A stretch of 64,000 bases of DNA from Pleurocapsa minor HA4230-MV1 (GTDB lineage: Bacteria; Cyanobacteriota; Cyanobacteriia; Cyanobacteriales; Xenococcaceae). Below are positions 30,714-40,551 of the stretch, piece after piece; the first letter of the stretch is position 1, and every line of letters begins with the position of its first letter. Both the position numbers and the translations under genes were made by a program. The notes under the pieces are model-generated. The model was not told where the DNA came from, did not search any database, and was given only the letters and a program-made list of their open reading frames with translations. The stretch covers positions 248,001-312,000 of the forward strand of contig JAHHHZ010000017.1 in assembly GCA_019359095.1 (NCBI GenBank), in the 5' to 3' direction.

Positions 30714-30959
30714 TCAGTCTTTTACTCGATTAATTTTCTCTTGTAAACGAGCAAAAACTTGTTCCCCTTGAGTTAACTGTCCATTAGCTCTTTGTTCTGT
30801 ACCAACGGCAATTTTAGCTTGAAGTTCTTTTATCTTTTTCTCTCTAATTTCTAAGAGTTTAAAAGTTTCAGTAATTACATCATCAGCGTTGTTATATTCA
30901 CCACTAGCAATCTTATTTTGAATGAATTTCTCTTGTTCTGGTTTGAGTTTAATATTCAT
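30714..30959 (-). CDS. ParD-like type II antitoxin (no toxin visible)
   Basis: An 81-residue protein with an N-terminal ribbon-helix-helix typical of ParD: MNIKLKPEQEKFIQNKIASG and YNNADDVITETFKLLE, then a Lys/Glu-rich helical tail that would bind a ParE toxin. I chose the Met at 30957-30959 because the family starts here; six upstream residues are possible from an earlier Met. No parE-like gene is adjacent on either side (downstream is the helicase gene, upstream is a 190-bp gap), so the partner is lost or elsewhere. Confidence 0.8.
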   Translation of the reverse strand: MNIKLKPEQEKFIQNKIASGEYNNADDVITETFKLLEIREKKIKELQAKIAVGTEQRANGQLTQGEQVFARLQEKINRVKD

Positions 30960-31100
30960 AGCTCTAAGCCTTATCAATTTAGATGCATTAGATTTATTTA
31001 GATCATTAATTTAAAAGCGCCATATAGATTTTATTGCTAGTAGATGAAGGCTTAAGTAAAGACACCATTTTGTCAACCTGAAACCCTTATTACATCTAAC

Positions 31101-31135
31101 TTGTTACTTGTTACTTGTTACTTGTTACTCGTTAC
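31101..31135. repeat. Heptamer repeat (TTGTTAC x4, TCGTTAC x1)
   Basis: Five consecutive 7-bp units. The same units, in either orientation, make up the variable tract of the two elements flanking trpEGC (53867-53922 and 57742-57762). Here they are not inside a recognisable copy of that element. Confidence 0.85.
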
Positions 31136-31166
31136 TTAAGCGAAGCGCTACTAGTTGTCAGTTGTG

Positions 31167-31874
31167 CTACTTACTCTCCGTCCTAACTGCTTCTAAAATT
31201 CTTGAATAATAAAAACTAATACTAGTCATCCCCGCGCGCTTAATTTCGAAGCCATTTTCTTTCAGGACAGCAATAATATCTGCCTCTTTGTGTTGATAAG
31301 CTCTAGTAGTTTTAGAAGGGCCAGGAAAAAATTCGCCGATCTTTTTCAGCACAAACAACAAACAAGTTTTCGGTGCAAAACTTAAAATTACGCGAGATTC
31401 GGCTAAAGATGCTAGGTGAGTAATCATCTTGGCTGCATCCTCTGTGGGGTAATGAATCAGCACATCCAGACAAATTACCGTATCGTACTTGCCTGTTAAC
31501 GCTTCCAAATCCTTGACGCTAAAAGACACTTTACTAGTATCTTTCAATGCCGATTCGGCTTTTTCTTTGGCTTCCCCCACCATTTTGGCGGAAATATCAC
31601 TCGCTGAAACTATTGCTCCCGCTTCCGCTAGAGGAATACTCAAACTACCAACACCACACCCCGCATCACAAATTGTCAAATCAGTTAAGTTACCATCATC
31701 TTTTAACCAACCAACTACAGTATCGATAGTTTGCTGGTGTCCTTCGCGGATCTTCTTCTGTACCTTATTTACATCGTCAGTTTCGCCGTAAATTCTGCGC
31801 CAGCGATCGAATCCTTGCTGATTAAAATAATCTTTAACAACTGCTTTATCGTTGAGCTTATCTGCGGTTTTCAT
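31167..31874 (-). CDS. chlM: Magnesium-protoporphyrin IX methyltransferase
   Basis: ChlM transfers a methyl group from S-adenosylmethionine to the C13 propionate of Mg-protoporphyrin IX, a committed step of chlorophyll synthesis. At 235 residues it matches cyanobacterial ChlM. The N-terminal VKDYFNQQGFDRWRRIYGE is diagnostic; the SAM-binding loop DAGCGVGSLSIPLA is near residue 69, with acidic ASDIS after strand 2, and VICLDVLIHYP near residue 133. Its presence is direct evidence for a phototroph. Transcribed alone. Confidence 0.95.
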   Translation of the reverse strand: MKTADKLNDKAVVKDYFNQQGFDRWRRIYGETDDVNKVQKKIREGHQQTIDTVVGWLKDDGNLTDLTICDAGCGVGSLSIPLAEAGAIVSASDISAKMVGEAKEKAESALKDTSKVSFSVKDLEALTGKYDTVICLDVLIHYPTEDAAKMITHLASLAESRVILSFAPKTCLLFVLKKIGEFFPGPSKTTRAYQHKEADIIAVLKENGFEIKRAGMTSISFYYSRILEAVRTESK

Positions 31875-32087
31875 AAATTAATTAAAAATATCAAATATCT
31901 GCCTAGACTCTGTATTGTATCCTGCGTACAGCACCGAATAAACATCTAATAAGCATAAGTCTTTGACCTCTAGATTTTGTAACTACAGTTTATCAATTCT
32001 TGTGGGATAGAATCTTGTGGAGTAGCTTGTCGTCAAGTAAGTGGCACGGTATAGTACCAATTTTCAAAAGTAGTGAGAGACTTGCTG

Positions 32088-32876
32088 CTAATCACATATT
32101 GGCTTGATTTCAAATAGCTTGGGCCAAAGTTTTCCTGTTACAAATAGCCGATCAGACTCAGGATCGTAAGCAATACCGTTTAAGACTGCATCTTGGGTGG
32201 GTGTGGCTGCGGGGTCAATGATTCCTGTGAGATCGAGCCAGCCTATCACGACACCCGTTTTAGGGTCAATACGGGCAATGCGATCGCTCAACCAAATATT
32301 CGCCCAGATTTCTCCTTTGACAAATTCTAATTCGTTTAATTTATCGATAGGACGGTCATTTTCTGTTACCTTAATCCGTTTAGTTTCTTTAAAAGTATTA
32401 GGATTAAGAAAATAGAGAGTATTTGAGCCATCGCTCATGATCAGTTCTCGATCGTTATGAGTTATGCCCCAACCTTGAGTTGGATAATGAAAGGTAGCAA
32501 TCTGCTTTAAAGTTTTTTTGTCATAAACAAAACCCGTTTTAGAAACCCAAGTAAGTTGGATTAGGCGATCTTGCCACAAAGTCATGCCTTCGCCAAAATA
32601 GCGATCGTCTAATTTACTAATCTGTAGAACTTTGCCTGTCTCTAAATCAACTTTTCTAACTGATGATTTGCCCTCTAATCCAGTACTTTCGTATAGCTCA
32701 CCCTGGTCAAAAATTAGACCTTGAGTAAAAGCATTTTGGTCGTGAGGATAAGTTTGAATAACTTCATAACTACAGATTGTAGTTTTTTGTGCCACGGCGA
32801 TGGGTGATTGTGTAGCTTGTTGACAGCCAAACAAGGTTACTACTATGGTTAACCACAAGTTTTTTGGAATCATCAC
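32088..32876 (-). CDS. Glutaminyl-peptide cyclotransferase, lipoprotein
   Basis: A 262-residue beta-propeller enzyme of the plant/bacterial glutamine cyclotransferase family (PF05096-like), which turns N-terminal Gln into pyroglutamate. A lipobox TLFGC places a lipidated Cys at residue 18. The family motif YPHDQNAFTQGLIF is at about residues 43-56, with ESTGLEGKSSVRKVDL and ELEFVKGEIWANIW following. It would act in the periplasm. Monocistronic. Confidence 0.9.
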   Translation of the reverse strand: MMIPKNLWLTIVVTLFGCQQATQSPIAVAQKTTICSYEVIQTYPHDQNAFTQGLIFDQGELYESTGLEGKSSVRKVDLETGKVLQISKLDDRYFGEGMTLWQDRLIQLTWVSKTGFVYDKKTLKQIATFHYPTQGWGITHNDRELIMSDGSNTLYFLNPNTFKETKRIKVTENDRPIDKLNELEFVKGEIWANIWLSDRIARIDPKTGVVIGWLDLTGIIDPAATPTQDAVLNGIAYDPESDRLFVTGKLWPKLFEIKPICD

Positions 32877-33055
32877 AAGCTCTATTTTCTAACTGGTATT
32901 CGTAAGATATCATCTGATTCATAATTGCGATCGCCAATCTGGCAATTTTTTTCCATACTTAATTGATCTTTTGCGCTTTAATTGCGATCGCTTAGAATTT
33001 AGTCAAGTTAAAAATATTCAACAAGCTTAGAGCTTAGAGCTTATAGCTATTCTAA

Positions 33056-36000
33056 TTAGTTTTTGGACGTAACGTCTTCTACAGAACGAATAATCGTATC
33101 AACATCATTTTGAGGTTGAAAAATTGCCTTGATTCCCTCGTCTAAAGTTTCTGCCATCACAATTTGGTTTTCATAGATCACAATTACTCTGGCTAAAGTA
33201 GGCAAGCTATTTTCTTTCGCTTCGATATAGAGTGGTTCGACATACAGTAATGATTGTTCGATGGGGATAATTAGTAAATTACCTTGAATGGCTCGGGATC
33301 CTTCTCGATTCCACAGAGAAATTTGTTGAGAGATTACAGGATCTTGGTTGATTAAAGCTTCGATTTGATTAGTGCCGTAAATTAGCTTTTGTTTGGGGAA
33401 TTTATAAAGTAGTAACTTGCCATAATCCGCGCCATCAGATCTAGCTGCAAACCAAGCAATTAGGTTAGGACGATTCATCGGGGAATAAGGATGGAGAAGA
33501 ATAAATTCTTCTTGGCTGGCGGTAGGTAACTTCATGATCAAGTAGTAAGGTTCTACTGCCTGAGATCGATCGCCATAGATTTCTTGGGGAATTTGCCATT
33601 GATCCTCACGGTTATAAAATACTTGAGGATCTAGCATGTGATAAGTCAAGAGTCTTTCTGACTGAATACTAAACAGATCTTCGGGATAGCGAATATGTCG
33701 GTGTAAATCTACAGGCATGGCAGACAGAGGTTTAAATAGCTGGGGAAAAATTTTGTTCCAAGTGCGAATTATGGGATCGGTTTCATCAGCTATATAAAAA
33801 TCTACTTGACCATCATAGGCATCTACCACTACTTTGACTGAGTTGCGCAGATAGTTAAATTTATTTTTGCCTGGATCTGAATAAGGATAGCGATCGCTGA
33901 TCGTATAAGCATCTATAATCCAATAAAGATGATCTTGACGCTCATTAGTTTTAGCTACTACTAAGTAAGGATCTTGATCGTAGCTGAGGAAAGGTGCGAT
34001 CTCTTTGATTCTTTGTTTAATGTTACGGCGAAATAGTAGTTTTGTATCCTGGGTAAAATCTTGAGCAAACAGCATTTGCCAGTCTTTAAGGTATTGAGCA
34101 AACAAGACTCGTCGCCAGTAGTTACCAATTTTAATCCCGCCAGTACCGTCGTAAGTGGTGTAAACATTTTCTTCGCCACTAGGAAAATCTAGTTCCCTAA
34201 CCTTAGTTGAAGTCATGATGTAGGGGTTGGTCAATTCACCAAAGTAGATACGGGGTTTACCGATGGGAATACTATGACGGATTATCTCATCTGAAATAGT
34301 TAGTGAACCTGTTTCTTCGTTTCCTGTACCCAGATCTTTAACGTAATAATAGGGCAAGCCACCTTCCGCAACTTGGTTAACAGGAGAAAGGGTAAAGCCA
34401 TAACCATGAGTATAAATTAAATGTTCGTTAACCCAGGTTTTGGCAATATCCTGGACTTGAGCATAGTCTAACTCCCTGGCTGCAATAATTACCTGTTGTT
34501 TATAAGCAAGATCGAAATCGGATTTACTTAATAAATAGCGATCGATATCCGCATCATAAAATTGATAGTAGGGACGGATTTGCTGTAGCTGTCGATTGGT
34601 TTGCAGGATGGGACGAGTATCCCACAAACGGATGTTTTTGATGGTTAAATTATTATTCTGAATATCGGCTGCGGTTAATTCTCCTTGAGGATTAAAGGTT
34701 TTAGTTTCAATATTATTTAAGTTAAACGCTTGGCGAGTGAAGGCAATACTGCGCTCAATATAGGGTCTTTCCTTGGCTAATTCGTTGGGTTGAACAATTA
34801 AATACTGTACCGTGGTGCTGGCAATGTTGCTGATGACAAGAACTGATAAATAGAGCGTAAAAGGAAAAATTAACAAGATAATTTTTTTGATCTTGCGCTG
34901 TTGTAGCTGTGAATTTCGATATCCTGTAAAACCTTTATACAACAACCAAAGAGCGCTAACAATTGATACCAGAGTTAGCCATACTTCTAAAGGTAATTGA
35001 ACTCGAATATTGGTGTAGCTAGCACCATATACTACACCACGAGTACTATAAAGTAGGTCAAAACGGTTCAGCCAATGTTGACAAGCTAGGGCAAGCATCA
35101 CCGCTGCACCCAAAAAAGAAATATGGCGCAACTGGATTTTAGTAAAGCCTGGAAAACGCCCTTGCGATAGACTATTTCCTGATAATAAATAGTACAAAGT
35201 GCAGCTTAACAAGGTGCAGCAGGATAAAGCCAGTAGCCAAGATTCAATTAAATGCCACACAGGAAAGCGAAAGATATAAAAGCCAATATCCTGACCGAAC
35301 TGTGGATCATTTAAATTAAACTGAGATGGATTAAAAAAGCGCAGAAATACCGACCAGTTAGCTGCTGCAATCAAGCCAAAGATAATACTCAGTAAAATAG
35401 CGATCGCTTTTAAACTAATGCGTGGTTTCCACAACAATAATCCCACAACCGTAAAGACGACAATTAACTGACGCAAATAGCTAACTATAAAACCTGTCAG
35501 ATTCGCCAGATTAAAACTATCAAGAGGCGGTTTGAAAACTGTGGCAATTTGGGGTAGAGGATAGCTAGTTTGCCAAACAGATAAAGCCAGATCGATACAG
35601 GTAGTCAGGATGTAAGTAATTCCTCCCGCAAAGGCGATCGCTGCGGTTAATAAAAGAGGTAACTTCAAACGAGGAGAATATATTTTTTGCTCGGTATTTG
35701 GCTCAATATTTTGCTTAGTATCAGAGCTTGTAGCTTTTCTGTTTCGGGTAGCGCTAATTATCTCTCTGCCAAATAGCTGCTTTTGCTCAGGGGTTACAGA
35801 CAAACCTACGTCATACCATTCATCCTTGGGTAGCCACTGCCACTGCCAACGACTTGCTAACCATAGATTAAACCCGATAAATAGTCCTGAAACTAAAGTG
35901 GCGATCGCCCAGAGAATATATTGACTGGCACGTTTTACGACAAAGACTGAGAGATAGTCTACCTCTTGAAACCAAAGTATTTCAGCAAATAACCTTGAGG

Positions 36001-36073
36001 AAAATTCAAAAATTAACCACAAGCCTACAATAATGGCGATCGTTTTTAAAAGGTATGAATAAAGCGGTTTCAT
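33056..36073 (-). CDS. UPF0182-family large membrane protein
   Basis: A 1005-residue integral membrane protein of the UPF0182 (COG1615) family found in cyanobacteria and actinobacteria. About eight hydrophobic segments lie in the first 430 residues; the C-terminal part is a large, probably extracytoplasmic domain with the typical YVKDLGTGNEE and PYSDPGKNKFNYLRNSVKVV regions. The length matches the family. The function is unknown. No partner gene is adjacent. Confidence 0.9.
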   Translation of the reverse strand: MKPLYSYLLKTIAIIVGLWLIFEFSSRLFAEILWFQEVDYLSVFVVKRASQYILWAIATLVSGLFIGFNLWLASRWQWQWLPKDEWYDVGLSVTPEQKQLFGREIISATRNRKATSSDTKQNIEPNTEQKIYSPRLKLPLLLTAAIAFAGGITYILTTCIDLALSVWQTSYPLPQIATVFKPPLDSFNLANLTGFIVSYLRQLIVVFTVVGLLLWKPRISLKAIAILLSIIFGLIAAANWSVFLRFFNPSQFNLNDPQFGQDIGFYIFRFPVWHLIESWLLALSCCTLLSCTLYYLLSGNSLSQGRFPGFTKIQLRHISFLGAAVMLALACQHWLNRFDLLYSTRGVVYGASYTNIRVQLPLEVWLTLVSIVSALWLLYKGFTGYRNSQLQQRKIKKIILLIFPFTLYLSVLVISNIASTTVQYLIVQPNELAKERPYIERSIAFTRQAFNLNNIETKTFNPQGELTAADIQNNNLTIKNIRLWDTRPILQTNRQLQQIRPYYQFYDADIDRYLLSKSDFDLAYKQQVIIAARELDYAQVQDIAKTWVNEHLIYTHGYGFTLSPVNQVAEGGLPYYYVKDLGTGNEETGSLTISDEIIRHSIPIGKPRIYFGELTNPYIMTSTKVRELDFPSGEENVYTTYDGTGGIKIGNYWRRVLFAQYLKDWQMLFAQDFTQDTKLLFRRNIKQRIKEIAPFLSYDQDPYLVVAKTNERQDHLYWIIDAYTISDRYPYSDPGKNKFNYLRNSVKVVVDAYDGQVDFYIADETDPIIRTWNKIFPQLFKPLSAMPVDLHRHIRYPEDLFSIQSERLLTYHMLDPQVFYNREDQWQIPQEIYGDRSQAVEPYYLIMKLPTASQEEFILLHPYSPMNRPNLIAWFAARSDGADYGKLLLYKFPKQKLIYGTNQIEALINQDPVISQQISLWNREGSRAIQGNLLIIPIEQSLLYVEPLYIEAKENSLPTLARVIVIYENQIVMAETLDEGIKAIFQPQNDVDTIIRSVEDVTSKN

Positions 36074-36173
36074 AGCAGAAACAATATACCGTCAGGGTAA
36101 GTACAAGGTTGCTTAATTTAACTTGGTTTGTGCCTAATATCAGGTTCGGATGAACAGTTAAATATTTTAATTT

Positions 36174-36250
36174 AGGGACTTAGGGACTTGGGGACTTGGG
36201 GACTTGGGGACTTGGGGACTTGGGGACTTGGGGACTTGGGGACTTGGGGA
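36174..36250. repeat. Octamer tandem repeat (GGGGACTT, about nine copies)
   Basis: Nine consecutive 8-bp units, the first two as AGGGACTT and the rest exact GGGGACTT, ending with a partial copy. It lies in the 315-bp gap upstream of the UPF0182 gene and downstream of the EamA-type gene; nothing else is seen there apart from a GCGATCGC-rich stretch. Confidence 0.95.
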
Positions 36251-36388
36251 ATCACTCTATTTAAAGTCATTATCCATACTTGATATAACAACAATGTAAC
36301 AACTAGTAGCAAGCAATTAATGAAAAATTTAGCGATCGCTCGATCGACAAGCTTAGAGCTATATGCGAAGCTAATTCACAGCAAGCGT

Positions 36389-37243
36389 CTATTGATAAAT
36401 GGCGATCGCTGTACCCGATAAAATTAAACCACAGCCGAGAACCATCGATTGAGTAATGGGTTCATCTAAGATGAGCGTCCCCCAAAACATGGCAAACAGG
36501 GGAACTAAATAAGCCACGGTTAAGGATTTGCTTACGCCAACATTACTTAGCAAATGAAAATACATCACGTATGCCAAAGCAGTGGAAAATAATCCTAGGG
36601 CGATCGTCATCCAAATTACTGTCATAGAAGGAAATGCATCAGGTAAAAACCACGGCGTAATTGGCAACAAACATATAGTTGCGCTCAATAAACTTCCTGT
36701 TGCCACGACTATAGAATTGACTCCTGATAATTTTTTTTGGGCGTAAGATGCACCCACGGCGTATAAAAAAGCTGCGCTTAATCCCGCTACGACAGCCCAG
36801 ATAAAACTATTGGTTACAGGAAGTTCAGTCCAGCCGACAAGTATTGTTACCCCCGCAAAACCGACGATCAAACCGATAAACTGACTCAAAGTTAATTTTT
36901 CTCTCAACCACAAGCCTGTAATTAACGTCCCAAATAAGGGTGTCATGGCATTCAGTAGGGAAGAAAACCCCGCAGGAAGATACAAAGCAGCAAAAGCAAA
37001 TAATAAAAAAGGAATTGCTGTATTGATACAGCCGATTACCAATAACGGAATTAAATTCTTGCGGATTTCGCCGATCAGATTAAAGCGAGTTGCCACTAAC
37101 AATAAGGTTATACCAGCTAACACTACCCTTAATTCAATTAATAATACTGGGCCTAAAACAGGTGCAGCAATTCTCATAAATAAAAAAGAAGCACCCCACA
37201 CCGCAGCAAGTAACAGTAGCTCTAGTAGATTGGAAAATTTCAT
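36389..37243 (-). CDS. EamA/DMT-superfamily transporter
   Basis: A 284-residue inner-membrane protein with ten predicted hydrophobic helices forming two EamA repeats (about residues 5-135 and 145-282). AAVWGASFLFMRIAAP at the N-terminus and LWLREKLTLSQFIGLIVGFAGV at the end of the first repeat are characteristic. It probably exports amino acids or other small metabolites; the substrate is unknown. Divergent from the small secreted protein at 37401. Confidence 0.85.
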   Translation of the reverse strand: MKFSNLLELLLLAAVWGASFLFMRIAAPVLGPVLLIELRVVLAGITLLLVATRFNLIGEIRKNLIPLLVIGCINTAIPFLLFAFAALYLPAGFSSLLNAMTPLFGTLITGLWLREKLTLSQFIGLIVGFAGVTILVGWTELPVTNSFIWAVVAGLSAAFLYAVGASYAQKKLSGVNSIVVATGSLLSATICLLPITPWFLPDAFPSMTVIWMTIALGLFSTALAYVMYFHLLSNVGVSKSLTVAYLVPLFAMFWGTLILDEPITQSMVLGCGLILSGTAIAIYQ

Positions 37244-37400
37244 GTTAGTAAAAAACTAGAACTCGCAACTCAATTTATTTTAAGCATATTCAAGATTGAG
37301 ATCACACCTTAATGGTAATCACTCTAAAGGCATCACTGTTTTATTACAAATAAAATACAGATAATCACTATTTAATAATCATTAATAATCACAGATTAAG

Positions 37401-37847
37401 ATGCTTACTTCTAAAATCAAGGTCAAGTCATGGTGGGGCATTGCTTTATTAACAGCCATCGTTACTATTGTCTCACCGTCGTCCGTCAAAGCCGAACAAG
37501 ATAATATGTTTGAAATGATTGGTACAGAAGATTTTCTGCAAATGACTGCCAAAATGATGAATAGTAGTCTACCAATGATGGTTGATGCAGATACTCAGTG
37601 GGATTCTTCCTCTGCTGGGCCAGGAAAAACCCTAAGTTATAATTACACTCTAATCAACTATTCGACTGCCAATATTGATAGCTCACTATTTGCCAACAAT
37701 ATTCGTTCAACTATAACCAAGACTGTTTGTACTACTCCTGCTACACAAATTTTTCCCGACAACGGTGTCTCACTCAATTTTAATTATTACGACAAGACTC
37801 ATAACTTGATTGCCAAAATACAAGTTGCTCCTAGTGATTGCCAATAG
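37401..37847 (+). CDS. Secreted hypothetical protein
   Basis: A 148-residue protein with a clear signal peptide (cleavage likely after VKA, residue 31). The mature part is beta-rich with two Cys residues (about 111 and 147) that could form a disulfide, and a Met-rich stretch near residues 34-62. The layout, YNYTLINYSTANIDS in the middle and a C-terminal NLIAKIQVAPSDC, resembles small exported proteins of unknown function. I do not recognise a family. Confidence 0.6.
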   Translation: MLTSKIKVKSWWGIALLTAIVTIVSPSSVKAEQDNMFEMIGTEDFLQMTAKMMNSSLPMMVDADTQWDSSSAGPGKTLSYNYTLINYSTANIDSSLFANNIRSTITKTVCTTPATQIFPDNGVSLNFNYYDKTHNLIAKIQVAPSDCQ

Positions 37848-37866
37848 CTATTAATTTAATCTTAAT

Positions 37867-38685
37867 TTAAACAAATACTCGATGCTGTAAGGATGGCATC
37901 TGTTGGCGCACCTGCTGTAAACGTTGCGGATTAATCTCTGCTACTGCTACTCCAGGTGCGTTTCCTGCATCAGCAAGAATTACTCCCCAAGGATCGACAA
38001 TCATGGCGTGTCCATGAGTATAGCGACGTTCGTAGTGGTTGCCTGTTTGAGCGGGAGCAATTACATAACAGGTGTTTTCGATCGCTCTTGCCTGCAACAG
38101 TACTTGCCAATGATCTTTGCCAGTAAAGGCAGTAAAGGCAGCAGGAATAAACAAAATATCTGCTCCCTGACGAGAAAGATAACGATAAAACTCTGGGAAA
38201 CGCACGTCATAACAGATAGATAGACCTAATTTACCCAGCTGTTCTGATTCATAAATAGTAGGAATTTCAGTTCCCGCCATCACAGTACTAGATTCTTGAT
38301 AAGTGTTACCATCAGGAACATTGACATCAAAGAGATGGACTTTTTGATAGATGGCTACCTGTTGACCATCGGGAGTAACTAAAGATGCCGTGTTGTAAGC
38401 CTTTTGTGGATTATCGCCTACGGGTACAGGAAAGCCACCACCTAAAATTGTAATTTGAAATCGCTGCGCCATTTTTTTGAGAAACTGTTCGGTTTTGTGC
38501 GCAATTTCCTTTGCTTGAGCAACTTTATCCATTTCCTGACCCAAAAAAGCAAAATTCTCAGGTAGACTGACCAATTCTGCTCCCCGACGGACGGCTAATT
38601 CGATTAATTCTTCTGCTTCGACCAAGTTTTTGGTCAGGTCGGGTTTGCTGGTCATTTGCACAGCGGCGGCGAGATATGACTTCAT
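37867..38685 (-). CDS. Carbon-nitrogen hydrolase (nitrilase superfamily, Nit1/NitB-like)
   Basis: A 272-residue amidase of the nitrilase superfamily. The catalytic triad is visible: Glu in LVSLPENFAFL (about residue 42), Lys in YQKVHLFDV (about 114) and Cys in GLSICYDVRFPEFYR (about 158). It most resembles the Nit1/omega-amidase or deaminated-glutathione amidase branch, which repairs or recycles small amides; exact substrate uncertain. It lies 68 bp downstream of cdd on the same strand. Confidence 0.85.
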   Translation of the reverse strand: MKSYLAAAVQMTSKPDLTKNLVEAEELIELAVRRGAELVSLPENFAFLGQEMDKVAQAKEIAHKTEQFLKKMAQRFQITILGGGFPVPVGDNPQKAYNTASLVTPDGQQVAIYQKVHLFDVNVPDGNTYQESSTVMAGTEIPTIYESEQLGKLGLSICYDVRFPEFYRYLSRQGADILFIPAAFTAFTGKDHWQVLLQARAIENTCYVIAPAQTGNHYERRYTHGHAMIVDPWGVILADAGNAPGVAVAEINPQRLQQVRQQMPSLQHRVFV

Positions 38686-38753
38686 GGAAAGACTTAATTT
38701 GTTGGTTGAGCTGTTCTAGGATATAGCTAAAAGATTAGTTTAAGGAACTTTAT

Positions 38754-39164
38754 TTATAAAGAGAATCCTACTGGCAACAAATCTTTAATAGTTGAAGTTT
38801 GCCATCCCTGATTTGCGCGAAAAATAACTTGAGCATTTTGTCCAAATTCCCAGATCACTTGACGACAAGCACCACAAGGAGAACAGGAAACATTATGACT
38901 ATTAGCTACAGCGATCGCTTTTATGGTTATTGTATCGTGACCGCTACCAATTATGGCATTGGCGATCGCATTTCTTTCGGCACACATACTCAAACCATAG
39001 GAAGCATTTTCCACATTACAACCTGTAAAGATTTCTCTGGTGGAAGTTAACACCGCTGCGCCTACTTTAAACCCAGAATAGGGAGCATAGGCACTTTTGA
39101 TGGCTTGGGTTGCGCTTTCAATTAGCTGGTCTTGTTCTGATTCAGTTAATTCGGTGGTCATCAT
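38754..39164 (-). CDS. cdd: Cytidine deaminase
   Basis: A 136-residue homotetrameric-type cytidine deaminase, converting cytidine and deoxycytidine to uridines in pyrimidine salvage. The zinc site is clear: CAERNA (about residues 61-66, with the catalytic Glu) and PCGACRQ (about residues 96-102). The N-terminal AYAPYSGFKVGAA substrate loop also matches. Start may be either of two adjacent Met codons. The gene lies between the DAHP synthase gene and the nitrilase-like gene, all on the minus strand with short gaps. Confidence 0.95.
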   Translation of the reverse strand: MMTTELTESEQDQLIESATQAIKSAYAPYSGFKVGAAVLTSTREIFTGCNVENASYGLSMCAERNAIANAIIGSGHDTITIKAIAVANSHNVSCSPCGACRQVIWEFGQNAQVIFRANQGWQTSTIKDLLPVGFSL

Positions 39165-39193
39165 AAATTTGACAGGGTGAATGGTATTCTCCC

Positions 39194-40291
39194 TTACGAG
39201 CCTGCTATTGAAGCTACACTTTGCTTAACTTGGGATCTGCCTTTAGCTACAGCATTTGCCAAATTATGCATCATGGTTTTAGTTGTCTCCCAATTAACGC
39301 AAGCATCGGTGATACTCTGACCATAGACAGAAGGTTTGCCATTTTCAGGAATGGATTGATTTCCCTCGATCAAGTGGCTTTCAATCATTACTCCCGCAAT
39401 ATGCTCCGAGCCAGCTTCAATTTGTTGATTAATGCTATCTAACACATTAACTTGTTGGCGGTAATCCTTGCGACTATTACCATGACTGCAATCAATCATA
39501 ATGCGAGAGTTCATTGTTTTCTTTTTCAAAGCTGTAACTGCTGCTTCAATATCAGCCGCTTCATAGTTTGGTTTAGCTGCGCCACCTCGCAAAACGAGAT
39601 GTCCATCGGGGTTACCAGTAGTTCTGACAATACTGGCTAATCCATCTTGATTAATACCTAAAAAATGGTGCGGAATTTTAGCGGTGAGCATGGCGTTAAT
39701 CGCTGCGGTAAAGCTGCCGTCAGTCCCATTTTTATAGCCTACGGGCATTGATAAACCAGAAGCCATCTGACGATGAATTTGGCTTTCGGTAGTCCTTGCA
39801 CCGATCGCTGTCCAGCAAATTAGGTCGGCAATATATTGGGGAGTAATCGGATCGAGTAATTCTGTCGCTGCGGGTAAACCATTACTAGCTAGGTCTAACA
39901 GTAGCTTTCTGGCAGTTCTCAAACCGTTGTTAATGTCGTAGCTATTATCTAGATCGGGATCGTTAATCAAACCTTTCCAGCCCACATTAGTTCTAGGCTT
40001 TTCAAAGTAGACTCGCATGACAATTTCTAGCTGATCTCGCAACTGCGATCGCAACTGAGCTAGTTTTTCTCCATACTCATGGGCTGCTGCCACGTCGTGA
40101 ATTGAACAGGGCCCAACCACTACCAGCACTCTCTTGTCTTCACCTTCAAGGATCTGGCGAATGCGATCGCGAGTTTGAGCTACCAGTTGAGCAACTTTGG
40201 GGGCGATGGGTAATTCACTTTTAATAAATGCAGGGCTTAACAAGGGTCTAGTTTCAATAACGTGGAGATCGCTGGTAATATTAATATCCAT
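39194..40291 (-). CDS. aroG: DAHP synthase, class I alpha (AroF/G/H type)
   Basis: Condenses phosphoenolpyruvate and erythrose-4-phosphate to DAHP, the first step of aromatic amino acid synthesis. At 365 residues it matches the E. coli-type class I-alpha enzyme: VVVGPCSIHDVAAAHEYG near residue 58, FEKPRTNVGWKGLINDP near residue 95, and DCSHGNSRKDYRQQ near residue 267. This is a different subclass from the second DAHP synthase of the window at 49436-50497. It is probably the general-metabolism enzyme. Confidence 0.9.
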   Translation of the reverse strand: MDINITSDLHVIETRPLLSPAFIKSELPIAPKVAQLVAQTRDRIRQILEGEDKRVLVVVGPCSIHDVAAAHEYGEKLAQLRSQLRDQLEIVMRVYFEKPRTNVGWKGLINDPDLDNSYDINNGLRTARKLLLDLASNGLPAATELLDPITPQYIADLICWTAIGARTTESQIHRQMASGLSMPVGYKNGTDGSFTAAINAMLTAKIPHHFLGINQDGLASIVRTTGNPDGHLVLRGGAAKPNYEAADIEAAVTALKKKTMNSRIMIDCSHGNSRKDYRQQVNVLDSINQQIEAGSEHIAGVMIESHLIEGNQSIPENGKPSVYGQSITDACVNWETTKTMMHNLANAVAKGRSQVKQSVASIAGS

Positions 40292-40551
40292 ATTTTTAAT
40301 AAATGTTTTTAAAGATCTGTGTTGGGCAAGAGAATAGACAGGTAAGACTATATAATTATCGCTGATTATCTAAATTCTGTGGCGCTAACCTGAGATCCAA
40401 ATTTCACTTCTGATCTAGTCTACATTTTTTAGCTCAAGCAACTATCATTAGTTGGCTCGTAACTTAAGTTAAATCATGCTACAAAATCTCTCAGTACGGT
40501 TATCCTGTTATAGATCTAACTGATATCGTACATAATTATTCGCAAATCTTT

